Below are positions 24,878-34,072 of a stretch of DNA of 38,234 bases, piece by piece (the first letter of the stretch is position 1; every line of letters begins with the position of its first letter). The stretch lies in NCBI GenBank assembly GCA_016789755.1, contig JAEUQG010000193.1:1-38234 (forward strand). The letters are read 5' to 3'. This DNA comes from Bryobacterales bacterium. GTDB taxonomy: Bacteria > Acidobacteriota > Terriglobia > Bryobacterales > Bryobacteraceae. The position numbers and the translations under genes were made by a program. The notes below the pieces were generated by a model. It did not search any database. It was not told the origin of the DNA and saw only the letters and a program-made list of their open reading frames with translations.

Positions 24878-26815
24878 TTACTGGGTTTTGCGGCGCGGGA
24901 CGACAACGAGCACCCAGGCGATGGCTGCAAAGCCGAGCAGCGAGAGCCAGCCACCGCCGGCGGCGACAAAGCCGAATGCTTCCTGGCCGGTGAGCAGGTG
25001 AGTGAACGAAGGAATACCCGCGAGGTAGGTGACGGCGAGCAGGATGCCGACAATGGCCTCGCCCGAAACGAGACCCGAGGCAATGAGGACGCCTTTGTCT
25101 TCGCTGGCCTTGAGCTTGCCCGCCAGCCAGCCCAACAGGCCTCCAACGAAGATTGCGGAGCTGGTGTCGAAGGGCAGGTACATACCGACGGCGATCAACA
25201 TCGGGGCTCGTGCGCCGCAGAGAAGCAGGGCGATGCCGAAGGCTGCGCCGATGCCGAGCAGGCCCCAAGCCATCTGGCCACCGACGATGCCTTTGGCCAG
25301 TTGCGCCATGAGGCCGGCTTGCGGCGCGGGCAGCGCGCGGCCGCCGATGCCTCCCGTGTCGATGTTCGCTTCATGCAGGGCAATGATCGGGCCCATGAGG
25401 AAGAAGGCCAGCAGCACCACGGCGAGGATCTCGACAAGCTGCATCTTCCAGGGAGTGCCTCCCAACAGGTGCCCGGCCTTCAGGTCTTGAATCAGGGAAC
25501 CGGAGACGGAGCAGGCGCAGGCAATGACGGAAGCAACGCCGAGCACGGCGGCCACGCCGGGTGCTCCGGTGACTCCGATGGTGAGGATGACCATCGCCGA
25601 CAGGAGCAGGGCGGACAACGTGAGGCCGGAAAGCGGCTGATTGGAACTGCCGACCAGACCCACCAGGTAGCCGCCGCAGGCGCAGAGCAGGAAGCCGACG
25701 ACGGCCATGATGATAGACGTGACGAAGGCGGCCAGCAGGTTGCCGGTGTAGTAGTAGTAGATGGCCGTGATCGGAATCAGCAGGCCGATGGTGCCGAGGA
25801 TTACCCAGCGCAGCGGGATGTCCTGTTCGATGCGGTCCGTGGCGGCGGAGACCTTCAACGTGGAGGCGGCCAGCGCGCCGCGGAAGGATTGCACCAGCGA
25901 AGCGCGAATGGACCACATGGTGTTGGCCGCGGCAACGATCATGGCCCCGACGGCGATGGGGCGGACGATGTTGCGCCAGACACTGGCAGCCATGGTGGCT
26001 TCGTCCGCGCCCGTGCCCATGCGGGTGGCGAGGTCCGGATCGAAGAACAGCAACAGGGGAATCAGCACCCACCAGGCGAGCAGGCCTCCGGCGAAGGTGA
26101 TGGACGAAGGGCCGAAGCCGATGATGTAGCCGATGCCGATCAAGGCAGGAGAGAGGGCTGGGGTGGTCCAGGGGATGCCACCGGAGTGCGTGACCGTGGC
26201 GCCGCCGGCATGGCGCACCACGGAGGGCGGGAACTTCCAGAAGCCTTCGGTGTACTCCTTGAAAATCTGGAGCCCTTTATCCGATTTCAGCAATTGCATC
26301 AAAGCGCCGAAGGCCATTGAGCTGAAGATAGTGCGGGGGGCATCGCCCGCTTCGGCGCCGGCCTTGACGATCTCGGCGCTGGCGACGGATTCGGGCCACG
26401 GGAGCCCGGCATCGACGCACAGCGGCTTGCGCAAAGCGATGATGAAGAACACGCCGATAAGGCCGCCGGTGAGCAGGATGAGGGTGGCTTCCCAATAGTG
26501 ATCGCGAAGGTTCGACCAAAGACGCTGCCCGTCGATCTCGGCCAGCAGGAAGGCGGGGATGGTGAAGATGGCTCCGGCGACGAGAGCTTCGCCGACGCTG
26601 GCGGCGGTACGCACGATGTTCTGTTCGGCGATGGTGCCTTTGAAGCCGGGCAGGCGGAAGAGGGCGAGCGCGATGACCGCGGCGGGGATGGTGGCGGCCA
26701 CGGTCTGCCCGGCTCGCATGCCGAGGTAAGCGTTGGCGGCGCCGAAGACGAAGGCGAGCAGGAGGCCGAGGCCGATGGCCTTGGCGGTCAACTCGCGCGG
26801 CGCCGGCTGATTCAT
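24878..26815 (-). CDS. OPT family oligopeptide transporter
   Basis: A 645-residue inner-membrane transporter with many hydrophobic segments, of the OPT superfamily (peptide or metal-chelate importer using the proton gradient). Typical blocks are the opening LTAKAIGLGLLLAFVFGAANAYLGMRAGQTVAATIPAAV, split in the usual way across the first two helices, GTIAEQNIVRTAASVGEALVAG, and a C-terminal SGLVSGEAIVGILLA. The length is typical for bacterial OPT proteins. The start ATG at 26815 is in an ATGA overlap with the aminotransferase stop; the frame upstream to 26971 lies inside the aminotransferase. It ends a proS-aminotransferase-OPT operon, so uptake of peptides feeding amino-acid metabolism is plausible. 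Confidence 0.92.
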   Translation of the reverse strand: MNQPAPRELTAKAIGLGLLLAFVFGAANAYLGMRAGQTVAATIPAAVIALALFRLPGFKGTIAEQNIVRTAASVGEALVAGAIFTIPAFLLAEIDGQRLWSNLRDHYWEATLILLTGGLIGVFFIIALRKPLCVDAGLPWPESVASAEIVKAGAEAGDAPRTIFSSMAFGALMQLLKSDKGLQIFKEYTEGFWKFPPSVVRHAGGATVTHSGGIPWTTPALSPALIGIGYIIGFGPSSITFAGGLLAWWVLIPLLLFFDPDLATRMGTGADEATMAASVWRNIVRPIAVGAMIVAAANTMWSIRASLVQSFRGALAASTLKVSAATDRIEQDIPLRWVILGTIGLLIPITAIYYYYTGNLLAAFVTSIIMAVVGFLLCACGGYLVGLVGSSNQPLSGLTLSALLLSAMVILTIGVTGAPGVAAVLGVASVIACACSVSGSLIQDLKAGHLLGGTPWKMQLVEILAVVLLAFFLMGPIIALHEANIDTGGIGGRALPAPQAGLMAQLAKGIVGGQMAWGLLGIGAAFGIALLLCGARAPMLIAVGMYLPFDTSSAIFVGGLLGWLAGKLKASEDKGVLIASGLVSGEAIVGILLAVTYLAGIPSFTHLLTGQEAFGFVAAGGGWLSLLGFAAIAWVLVVVPRRKTQ

Positions 26816-27930
26816 CGGAGCAGGTCCTGCAGCGCGGCAGCGAGGACATCGACGTCTTCTTCGTTGTTGTAGAAATGTGTTGAAACGCGCAGATTGCCGT
26901 GGCGTGCGGCGGTGAGGATGCGGCGTTGCTTCAAGGCCAGCGTGAGCGCCGGGGCGTCGAAGCCTTCCCAACGTGCGGCAACGATGGGGCTGATGTAAGC
27001 CGGGTCTTCATCGGCAAGGAGCCTGGCGCCGAGTTCGCGCAGACGGCGGCGGGCATAGGCGGCGAGTTCCAGCACGCGGCGCTCGATTTCGGCGGGGCCG
27101 ATTTCGAGAAACAGGTTGACGCTCGAGTGCATGCCGTAGAGCACGGCCATGGGCAGGAAACCGCCTTCATAGCGTTCGGCGGCGTCTTTGAATTCGGGCG
27201 CCCCGTGATGAAGATTGTTGACCTCGCGCCAACGCTTATCGCTACGCCAGCCGATGGTGGCGGGGCGCATCCATTGACGGACCCGCGGATGGATGTAGGC
27301 GAAGCCGGCGCCGTTGGGCGAGAGAAGCCACTTGTAACCATCGACGGCGAACACATCGGGCTGCAACGCGCCGGCATCGAACTGCAAGGCGCCGAGGCTT
27401 TGGGTGCCATCGATGTAGAGGATGGTGCCGTTGGCGCGGCAGGCGGCGGCGAAGGCTTCGAGCGGGGGGCGCAGTCCGTTGGTGTAGTTAATTGTTGAAA
27501 TGACCGCGGCGCGGGTGCGCGGGGTGAGAGCCTGCACCATGTCCCGATGGGACACGATGCCGGCTTCCACGCCCGGGTAGGATTGGGCGATGTAGAGCTG
27601 ATTGGGAAACTCGTGTTCGAGGGTGAGGATGCGATCGCCGGGCTTCCAATCGATGGCGTTCAAGAGCAGCGAACTGACCTGCGCGGCGTTGGGGAAGAAA
27701 GCAATGTCTTCGGGCAGGCAGTGGATGAGGCGGGCGACGGAGGCGCGGATCGCGTCGGCATCGTCGAACCAGGAAAGGAAGTCGGCGCAGGCCATTTCGT
27801 CGCGATGGGCGAAGTGCCGCATCACAGCATCGGTAGTGCGTTGGGGAAGCTGGCCAAAGGTGGCGCTATTGAGAAACGTCCAGTTGCGCAAAGCCGGGAA
27901 CTGCGCGCGCACCGCCTTCCAATCGGTCAT
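26812..27930 (-). CDS. Class V aminotransferase-fold PLP enzyme
   Basis: A 372-residue PLP-dependent enzyme of the class V family (cysteine desulfurase / isopenicillin-N epimerase relatives). The cofactor Asp is Asp174 in [11 protein letters not shown] and the Schiff-base Lys is Lys200 in [12 protein letters not shown]. The N-terminal [15 protein letters not shown] is the substrate-carboxylate and ring-stacking region seen in epimerase-like members. No cysteine-persulfide loop is evident, so a classical desulfurase is unlikely. Both ends overlap neighbours by ATGA (proS upstream, OPT transporter downstream). The substrate is unknown; amino-acid or peptide-derived compounds are suggested by the company it keeps. 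Confidence 0.9.
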   Translation of the reverse strand: MTDWKAVRAQFPALRNWTFLNSATFGQLPQRTTDAVMRHFAHRDEMACADFLSWFDDADAIRASVARLIHCLPEDIAFFPNAAQVSSLLLNAIDWKPGDRILTLEHEFPNQLYIAQSYPGVEAGIVSHRDMVQALTPRTRAAVISTINYTNGLRPPLEAFAAACRANGTILYIDGTQSLGALQFDAGALQPDVFAVDGYKWLLSPNGAGFAYIHPRVRQWMRPATIGWRSDKRWREVNNLHHGAPEFKDAAERYEGGFLPMAVLYGMHSSVNLFLEIGPAEIERRVLELAAYARRRLRELGARLLADEDPAYISPIVAARWEGFDAPALTLALKQRRILTAARHGNLRVSTHFYNNEEDVDVLAAALQDLLR

Positions 27931-29630
27931 GCGGCCTCGATGAGCGCTTTCACCTTGGCCACGGCTTCGGCCACGGGCACATCCATCTTCTCTTTGGTTT
28001 TGCGGATGTAGAGTTCCACCTGGCCTTCGGCGAGTTTCTTGCCGCAGGTGATGCGGAAGGGGATGCCAATCAGGTCAGCGTCGATGAACTTCACGCCGGG
28101 GCGTTCGTTGCGGTCGTCGAGCAGCGGATCGAGGCCGGCGGCCTTGGCCTGATTGTAAAGCGATTCGGCGGCGGCGATGAGGTTCGCATCCTTTGTATTG
28201 ACGGGAGTGACGACGACATTGAAAGGAGCGATGGACGGGGGCATGACGATGCCGTCGGCATCGTGGAAGAGCTCGATGGCCGAGCAGAGGATGCGCTCGA
28301 TGCCGATGCCGTAGCTGCCCATGATGGGAGTGACTTCCTTGCCGTGTTCGTCGAGGACGCGAAGGCCCATCGATTCGGAGTACTTGTAGCCGAGTTTGAA
28401 GATATGGCCGATTTCCATGGCCTTGACGATCTTGAGGGGCTCGCCTGTGGTGGTGTGGGTGTCGCCTTCGGCGACCTGGCGGATATCGTGGAATTCGGCC
28501 TGGAAGTCTTCGCCGGGGGTGACGTTGCGGAGGTGGTAGCCGGTCTTGTTGGCGCCGGCGATCATGTTGCGGCGGCCCTTGAGGGCGAGGTCGGCGACGA
28601 TGCGCATGTTCTTCACGCCGACGGGTCCGAGGGAGCCGGCTTCGGCGCCCATCCACTGCTCGATTTCGGCGGGGTGCGCGGGGCGGTACTCGCTGACGCC
28701 GAGCAGGCCGGTCATCTTGGTTTCGCTCAACTGATGATCGCCGCGGAGCAGGGCGAGCACGGGTTTGGTTTCGGCCACGAGGACGAGGCTCTTGATGTGC
28801 GAGGTTGGAGGCATGCCATCGAAGGCCGAGACCTGTTCGATGCTCTTCTGGCCGGGGGTGTGGAACTCTTCAGGGGCGAGAGCGCCATCGGGGTCGGCGG
28901 CAGGTTGCGCCGGGTTCGATTCCGCTTTTTCGAGGTTGGCGGCGTATTTCGACTGCTCGCCGATGACGATGAAGTCTTCGCCGGCGTCGGAGGCGACCAT
29001 GAATTCGTGGGACTGGCTGCCGCCCATGGCTCCGGAGTGGGCTTCGACGGCGGTGTACTTGAGACCGCAGCGGTCGAAGATGCGGCAGTAGGCGGCGTAA
29101 TGCTTGTCGTAGGCGGCGTCGAGGCCGGCGGCGTCCATGTCGAAGGTATAAGAGTCCTTCATGATGAACTGGCGGACGCGGAGGAGGCCGGATTTGGGGC
29201 GCGGCTCATCGCGGAACTTGGTCTGGATCTGATACCAGATCTGGGGGAGTTGCTTGTAGGAGCGCAGCTCGCCGCGGGCGATGTAGGTCATGATCTCTTC
29301 GTGAGTCATGCCGAGGCAGTAGTCGCGCTGCCAGCGGTCTTTGAGGCGGAACATGTTGGCGCCCATGACGTCCCAGCGGCCGGATTCCTGCCAGACTTCG
29401 GCGGGGTTGAGTCCGGGGAGGTACATTTCCTGGGCTCCGATGGCGTCCATCTCTTCGCGCACGATGGCGGTGATTTTGAGGATGGAGCGCTGCGCCAGAT
29501 AGAGATAGTTGTAGAGGCCCGCGGAAAGCTGGCGGACATAGCCGGCGCGGAGCAGAAGCTGATGGCTGGCGACCTCGGCTTCGGCGGGAGTTTCGCGCAG
29601 AGTAGGAATGAACAGTTTGGACCAACGCAT
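27927..29630 (-). CDS. proS: Prolyl-tRNA synthetase
   Basis: A 567-residue class II aminoacyl-tRNA synthetase of the bacterial ProS type, charging tRNA-Pro. It starts [20 protein letters not shown]. Class II motif 2 is [21 protein letters not shown] and motif 3 is [11 protein letters not shown]. Between them, about residues 225-400, is the INS editing domain that removes mischarged Ala; it contains the tracts [18 protein letters not shown] and [23 protein letters not shown]. The C-terminal anticodon-binding domain includes NVVVTPVN and [16 protein letters not shown]. The length matches the E. coli-like architecture. The promoter probably lies in the 36-base gap to the divergent gene: TACAAT at 29642-29647 on the minus strand is a good -10 candidate. 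Confidence 0.97.
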   Translation of the reverse strand: MRWSKLFIPTLRETPAEAEVASHQLLLRAGYVRQLSAGLYNYLYLAQRSILKITAIVREEMDAIGAQEMYLPGLNPAEVWQESGRWDVMGANMFRLKDRWQRDYCLGMTHEEIMTYIARGELRSYKQLPQIWYQIQTKFRDEPRPKSGLLRVRQFIMKDSYTFDMDAAGLDAAYDKHYAAYCRIFDRCGLKYTAVEAHSGAMGGSQSHEFMVASDAGEDFIVIGEQSKYAANLEKAESNPAQPAADPDGALAPEEFHTPGQKSIEQVSAFDGMPPTSHIKSLVLVAETKPVLALLRGDHQLSETKMTGLLGVSEYRPAHPAEIEQWMGAEAGSLGPVGVKNMRIVADLALKGRRNMIAGANKTGYHLRNVTPGEDFQAEFHDIRQVAEGDTHTTTGEPLKIVKAMEIGHIFKLGYKYSESMGLRVLDEHGKEVTPIMGSYGIGIERILCSAIELFHDADGIVMPPSIAPFNVVVTPVNTKDANLIAAAESLYNQAKAAGLDPLLDDRNERPGVKFIDADLIGIPFRITCGKKLAEGQVELYIRKTKEKMDVPVAEAVAKVKALIEAA

Positions 29631-29666
29631 GGAATCTATTGATTGTAGCGAGTTACTCTGGTGGTC

Positions 29667-30080
29667 ATGTGGACCTTGTTGCTGTTGAGCCTGCGTCTGA
29701 TGGCGGCGGAGCCGGAGGAGACGATCCGGCGGCTGCTGACGGAGCAGAGCGAGGCATGGAACCGGGGGGATATCCCGGCGTTCATGAAGACGTATGAGAA
29801 CTCCGCGGAGACGGCGTACGTCGGCTCAGGCGGAGTAACCAAGGGCTACCAACAGGTGCTGGAGCGGTATCGGAAGAAGTATGCCGGCAAGGCGCAAATG
29901 GGGACGTTGCGGTTCACCGATTTGCAGGTGCGGGCGTTGACGGCGGACGTGGCCACGGTGACTGGCCGGTTTCAACTGACGCGGACGAAGGAGGCAGGGG
30001 GCGATGCCTCGGGGTGGTTCACGCTGGTGCTGCGGAAGACACGGGTGGGGTGGCAGATTGTGCATGACCACACGTCGTAG
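29667..30080 (+). CDS. SnoaL-like / DUF4440 NTF2-fold protein, probably exported
   Basis: A 137-residue protein with a short hydrophobic leader ([18 protein letters not shown]) followed by an NTF2-like fold: [46 protein letters not shown], and late strands [24 protein letters not shown]. This is the DUF4440/SnoaL-like group, in which members bind small molecules or act as accessory domains; the exact role is unknown. The ATG at 29667 is preferred to the GTG at 29661. It diverges from proS with 36 bases between starts and converges with the HTH/SEC-C gene. Third codon positions are G-rich, as for other plus-strand genes on this side of the window. Confidence 0.82.
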   Translation: MWTLLLLSLRLMAAEPEETIRRLLTEQSEAWNRGDIPAFMKTYENSAETAYVGSGGVTKGYQQVLERYRKKYAGKAQMGTLRFTDLQVRALTADVATVTGRFQLTRTKEAGGDASGWFTLVLRKTRVGWQIVHDHTS

Positions 30081-30084
30081 AGGT

Positions 30085-30669
30085 TCAGGCTGCCTGGCCG
30101 AGGACGGGAGGGGCGTTCTTGCCGCAGCAACGCTTGAACTTGAGCTTGCTGCCACAAGGGCAGAGGGCATTGCGCGGGGTTTGCAGGGGCGCGTCCGGGG
30201 CGGCGGCGGGGGATTCATCAGTTTGGGGTGTTTGCGATGAAGGTGATGAATTGCGATGAATTTCGGGGTTGGGGGTTTCGGCGGGAGTAGACTGCTTGAG
30301 GCCGGCGGTGTAGGCATGGACCATCATGTCGAGTTCCTGGGTATTGGTGACGGGTTTGCCGGGGGTGGAGACGAACTTGATGACGGCGAGGGCGGTGCGG
30401 ATGCGGAGGGCCGGGGAAGCGGATTCGTCGAGGACGACGTTTTTGAGGATCGCCAGGGAGGGGGCGACAAGCTCGTTCATCCCGTCGCGGATGGTGTCGA
30501 TGCGGGCCTGTTTCAGGGCCTCGAGGGCGAAGCGGAAATCGGGGATGGTGCGGCACCAGTGATGGACGGTGGTGCGATGGACACCGGCGGCGTCGGCGGC
30601 GGCGGTGACACTGAGTCCGGAGGCGAGGGCCTCGAGGACATCGGCTTGGCGCGGAGTGAAGATTTGCAT
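30085..30669 (-). CDS. HTH protein with C-terminal SEC-C zinc motif
   Basis: A 194-residue protein joining two modules. Residues ~5-40 form a homeodomain-like helix-turn-helix (TPRQADVLEALASGLSVTAA / ADAAGVHRTTVHHWCR), similar to resolvase or small-terminase HTH units. Residues ~45-105 are helical (ALRIRTALAVIKFVS). After a Pro/Ser/Thr-rich linker (~125-165) comes a SEC-C motif, CPCGSKLKFKRCCG, with zinc ligands Cys170, Cys172, Cys181 and Cys182. SEC-C binds zinc and is found at the end of SecA and of various nucleic-acid or ribosome-associated proteins. AGGAG lies six bases before the ATG. DNA binding is likely; the function is unknown. The 177-base gap upstream holds a hairpin behind the actin-like gene and no clear promoter. 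Confidence 0.85.
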   Translation of the reverse strand: MQIFTPRQADVLEALASGLSVTAAADAAGVHRTTVHHWCRTIPDFRFALEALKQARIDTIRDGMNELVAPSLAILKNVVLDESASPALRIRTALAVIKFVSTPGKPVTNTQELDMMVHAYTAGLKQSTPAETPNPEIHRNSSPSSQTPQTDESPAAAPDAPLQTPRNALCPCGSKLKFKRCCGKNAPPVLGQAA

Positions 30670-30812
30670 AGGGATCTCCTGGCGGTAAGGTAGCAGGGAG
30701 GGGGGTGAGGGGGACGGGGGCAGCGAGCCGGCGGGAGGCGCAAGTGACTGAAACAGCTTGCGATATTTTTCTTTTGGAAACGTGTGAACGGACGAAGGAG
30801 GGGAGCGAAGGA

Positions 30813-30833
30813 GGGAGGCTTGGGAAGCCTCCC
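30813..30833 (-). terminator. Hairpin downstream of the actin-like gene
   Basis: A perfect 9-base-pair inverted repeat (gggaggctt / aagcctccc) with a three-base loop, 14 bases past the stop of the actin-like gene. The following minus-strand sequence is C/T-rich but lacks an unbroken T-run, so it may be a weak terminator or an RNA-stabilising stem. Confidence 0.5.
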
Positions 30834-30846
30834 TGGGGTTGATGTG

Positions 30847-31836
30847 TTATTCGCTCATGGCGGCGAAGAGTGCGCCGCGGGCGGTGGAGTAGAGTGGCTG
30901 ATCGGCGATGCGCACCTCCGAGATGGCAAGCGGGAAGTTGGCGGTTTCGAGCGCCTTCTGGAAGCGGTCGCGGAAGCCCTTGGGCATGACGGTTCCGCCG
31001 CTGAGCACGAGCGGGATGGGCCGGCCGAGGCGGGGGATGGTTTTGGTGCTGGAGAAGGCCTCGACCATGCCGGCGACGAGGGCCTGGATCATGTCGTCGT
31101 AGTAGACGCTGAGCACCTGCTGCACCTTGTCGGTGAAGTGGCCGTTGAAATGGAAGCCGGTCTCCTTGGCGATGCGGACGCGGGTGGCAAGTTCGCCGGT
31201 AGCGGTGGCGGCGCTGCCATCGATGTAATCGCCGGCCTTGGGGATGGAGAAGGAAAGCACGGGCACGGACAAATAGGCGAGGCAGACGTTGCACAGCCCG
31301 CCTCCGCAACTGATGCCGATTCCGGTGTAGTTGGAAGTTTCCAACTCGCCGTAGATGACGGCGAGGCCCTCGTTGATGCTCTGCACTTCATGGCCGAGAG
31401 CGGTGAGAATCTGCTTGATAGTGGCTTCGTGGTAGGTGGTGTTCTCGTTGGAGCCAAGGGGTGGGGCGGGGACGCTGAAATAGACTTTGCCGGCCGGGGA
31501 GCCAGCCAGGAGGCTCTTGAAGATCTCGCCCAACTGGGCTTCCGATTCCGGTTCGCCGGGATTCAAGACACCGGCGCGCATGGGACGGCGGGTTTCGCGG
31601 CCGAGCAGGTCGGCGAAGCGTTCCGATTCATTGCCGTGCACGACGAGTTCGTTGGCTTGCACGGTATAGGGGACATTCTCTTTTTTCAACACCCCTTCGG
31701 TAATTTTCGAGTAGGGGATGCGCACAAAAGCGTTCAATTGCGAGTCGAAGCTGTAATCGGCGCCGTTCTTCTTTGCCAGCACGATGCGGCTGGTTCCGGC
31801 GTCAAGGCCGAGGGCGGTCTGCTTGTCTTTGCTCAT
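30847..31836 (-). CDS. Actin/MreB-ParM superfamily ATPase-like protein
   Basis: A 329-residue member of the actin/Hsp70 fold. The phosphate-1 loop is LGLDAGTSRIVLAKK. The phosphate-2 region is GIGISCGGGLCNVCLAY, in which the acidic residue normally before the glycines (D-x-GGG in MreB, D-x-G in actin) is Ser. The adenosine motif is IPLVLSGGTVMPKGF. A membrane-insertion helix is not evident. I do not recognise a named family; it is not MreB proper. Two starts are possible: GTG 31845 lies three bases after AAGGAG, ATG 31836 lies twelve bases after it. A four-codon frame, ATG TGG AAC CAA TGA, covers the ribosome site and overlaps the second start. It follows the membrane amidase gene by ~30 bases, so filament-guided wall remodelling is a reasonable hypothesis. 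Confidence 0.82.
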   Translation of the reverse strand: MSKDKQTALGLDAGTSRIVLAKKNGADYSFDSQLNAFVRIPYSKITEGVLKKENVPYTVQANELVVHGNESERFADLLGRETRRPMRAGVLNPGEPESEAQLGEIFKSLLAGSPAGKVYFSVPAPPLGSNENTTYHEATIKQILTALGHEVQSINEGLAVIYGELETSNYTGIGISCGGGLCNVCLAYLSVPVLSFSIPKAGDYIDGSAATATGELATRVRIAKETGFHFNGHFTDKVQQVLSVYYDDMIQALVAGMVEAFSSTKTIPRLGRPIPLVLSGGTVMPKGFRDRFQKALETANFPLAISEVRIADQPLYSTARGALFAAMSE

Positions 31837-31867
31837 TGGTTCCACATTCTCCTTACACAGGTTGCGA

Positions 31868-33025
31868 TTAGATTCCGTTGTCCTGATGTTTGCGCCAGAT
31901 GGCGACGTATTCTTTGTAGCGGCGCTGCAGTTGGTGACGCCGCGCGGATTGATGCTGAAGTTGCTTGTCGCCTGCCTGGAGGCTGAGGCGAAGGGTGGGC
32001 TCGATGCGATCCCAATAGACGCTGTCGTAGCTAAAGCCGAACAACATCATGCTGGGCAGGGGAAGCCGGTAGTTGTCGGGGAGGCCGAAGGCGGAATAGG
32101 GGAAGCCGGCGCCGAGGTCGGTGTGGTTTCCGATCTTCATATTGTCGGGGTTGACGGAGACCTGGCCGTGGGTGGTGCAATTTTCGGCGGCGATGTCGTA
32201 GCGGGCGCGGAGCATTTCGGTGAGGATGCGCCCGGCGTGGATCTGGGCGTTGTTGATGGCGGCGTCACCGCCCTCGGGCAGTGTTTGGGCTTCGAAGGCG
32301 ACGCCGAGGAAGCTGTCGTTCAAGTTGACGTAGACCCAGTCGCGATCGGCCCAGACGGACCATCCGGCGTGATTGGCGATGCGGTCTTCCTCGACGACGC
32401 GATGGACGCGGCCGAAGCGATCGATGAGGTAGTGGTAGGATTTGCGGTTGCGGACGTATTCGAGGAGTTTTTCGCCGGCATAACGGATGAGGCGGTTGGC
32501 GGAGGGCTGAAAGGGAAAGAGTTCGCTTTCGGTGGTGTGATAGACGATACCGGCGGGGGCAGTGCGGCGTGCGGAGTTAGCGTTGGGGGCCTGGGTCCAA
32601 GTCTCGGGCTTGTTTCTGGGGAGGGGGGCGAAGCGGCGGGGTGTATGCGTCGATGCGCCGGCGGACTCAATGCGGAGGCCGTTGCTGTAGATTTCGTAGC
32701 CGGCTTTTTGTTCGACGAGCCAGATTTTTTCCTTGGATGCGATGAGCGGAGCGGTTTGGGCCTGACGCAGGCGTCCGTTGAGGTCGCGGCTGGCGCCGGG
32801 TTTCGAGGCGCTGGTGATGGAGGGCCAGTAGAGGACGGCGGAGAGGGTGACGACGGCAGTGGCGACGGCGGCGCGCGCGGGAGTCAGGGCAATCTGGCGT
32901 GGGGCAAGGAAGGCGCGTTTGCGCAAATAGCCCAGCCGGGCCACCGGGTCTTTGATCTGGCTTGCCCGCCAGTGGAGCCAGACGCTCATCCAACTCGACG
33001 GAGGCCTCTCGTGCTGCTTGGCCAT
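31868..33025 (-). CDS. Membrane-anchored N-acetylmuramoyl-L-alanine amidase (Amidase_2/PGRP type)
   Basis: A 385-residue peptidoglycan amidase that should cleave the bond between MurNAc and the stem peptide. About 45 basic, cytoplasmic residues (SQIKDPVARLGYLRKRAF) precede a single membrane helix (~50-68, AAVATAVVTLSAVLYWP). A linker follows, then the amidase domain from ~residue 160. Zinc ligands can be placed at His in GIVYHTTES, His in NCTTHGQVSV and Asp in GNHTDLGAGFPY; the catalytic-side strand is SYHYLIDRFGRVHRVVEE and NHAGWSVW is the usual HAG segment. The C-terminus (~345-385) is a charged helix. The domain faces the periplasm. Its cytoplasmic N-tail could contact the actin-like protein encoded next, with which it forms a two-gene operon. 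TAGAAT at 33090-33095 (minus) may be a -10. Confidence 0.88.
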   Translation of the reverse strand: MAKQHERPPSSWMSVWLHWRASQIKDPVARLGYLRKRAFLAPRQIALTPARAAVATAVVTLSAVLYWPSITSASKPGASRDLNGRLRQAQTAPLIASKEKIWLVEQKAGYEIYSNGLRIESAGASTHTPRRFAPLPRNKPETWTQAPNANSARRTAPAGIVYHTTESELFPFQPSANRLIRYAGEKLLEYVRNRKSYHYLIDRFGRVHRVVEEDRIANHAGWSVWADRDWVYVNLNDSFLGVAFEAQTLPEGGDAAINNAQIHAGRILTEMLRARYDIAAENCTTHGQVSVNPDNMKIGNHTDLGAGFPYSAFGLPDNYRLPLPSMMLFGFSYDSVYWDRIEPTLRLSLQAGDKQLQHQSARRHQLQRRYKEYVAIWRKHQDNGI

Positions 33026-33129
33026 GTACTCCCTGCCCTGACATTGGAGTGTCCGCGAGACACACTACTTCTCACGGATTTCCTCCACCATTCTATCGGG
33101 TGCGGGAGGAAAAAACTCCAACGCCCCGT

Positions 33130-34047
33130 TTAACGGCTCTGCCCCATCTTCACCACAATGAACACGCCTGTCAATACCAGCCCTGTTCCGGCGAGCAGGG
33201 ATGGGGGAATGGATTCGGAAAACACCTTGGCGCTGAGCAGTACGCCGCAGACAGGAACGAAGAAGGCGAACATGGAAAGGGTGCCGGCGGCGTGCTTCTT
33301 GAGCAGTTCAGCCCAGCCGATGAAACAGATGCCGGCGACGACAACGCCCTGATAAAAGATGGCGGCGACGGCTTTGGCGGTGAGGGGACCGGCGAGGGGT
33401 GGCTCACTGAGGAGGGCTCCGAGGAAGAATAGGGGGATGGAGACGCCCATCTGCCAGACGACGCTGCGGACGGGGTGGATGCTTTGGACCAGCCAGCGTG
33501 TGTAGACCTGGCGGATGCCGAGTAGGACGGAAGAGGCGATGATTACCAGGTTGCCGGCCAGGGGGTGAACGGCGAGTTTCGGGTCGGGATTGCCGAGGGC
33601 GAGCCAGGCGACGCCGGCCACGGCGAGGGTGAGGCCGAGAATGCGGACTCCGGTGAGCGGCTCCTCGTGGATAACGGAGTGGGCATACTTGGCTGCAAGA
33701 TGGCCGGAAAGGTTGGCGTAGACGGAGTAGGCGTTGAGAATGACGACGGCGAAGCCCGGGGAGGTGAGCGATGTGCCGATGTTGAGGAGGGCAATCTGGG
33801 CGGTGAAGAGCAGACCGAGGACGATCAACGGCGCGCGCTCACCGGGTTGGGGGCGAATGGGGATGCCCGCCAGGCGCGCCCAGAGGGCGACGAAGGCGAT
33901 GCCTGCCAGCATGCGCCAGAACGCGCTCCAGATGGGTGGGAGGCTGCCGAGGCCGATGCGGATGGAGACAATGTTCCCACCCCAGAGGAAGGAGATGAGG
34001 AAAGCGGCCGCCGCGCTGGGGAAGCCGATGGGTTGTGGCTTGGGCAA
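33130..34047 (-). CDS. EamA/DMT-family transporter
   Basis: A 305-residue inner-membrane protein with ten predicted helices made of two EamA repeats, of the drug/metabolite transporter superfamily (RhaT/YdcZ-like). Characteristic stretches are LISFLWGGNIVSIRIGLGSLPPIWSAFWRMLAG, here in the usual helix 1-2 arrangement, SVLLGIRQVYTRWLVQ between the repeats, and FIGWAELLKKHAAGTLSMFAFFVPVCGVL at the end. The substrate is unknown. The start is a TTG at 34047; an in-frame TAG four codons upstream excludes a longer protein and no ATG occurs near the N-terminus. A strong terminator of the upstream gene lies just ahead, so it needs its own promoter, which I cannot see. Confidence 0.92.
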   Translation of the reverse strand: MPKPQPIGFPSAAAAFLISFLWGGNIVSIRIGLGSLPPIWSAFWRMLAGIAFVALWARLAGIPIRPQPGERAPLIVLGLLFTAQIALLNIGTSLTSPGFAVVILNAYSVYANLSGHLAAKYAHSVIHEEPLTGVRILGLTLAVAGVAWLALGNPDPKLAVHPLAGNLVIIASSVLLGIRQVYTRWLVQSIHPVRSVVWQMGVSIPLFFLGALLSEPPLAGPLTAKAVAAIFYQGVVVAGICFIGWAELLKKHAAGTLSMFAFFVPVCGVLLSAKVFSESIPPSLLAGTGLVLTGVFIVVKMGQSR

Positions 34048-34072
34048 CCTGTTATTCTATCGCCTCGAAGGC

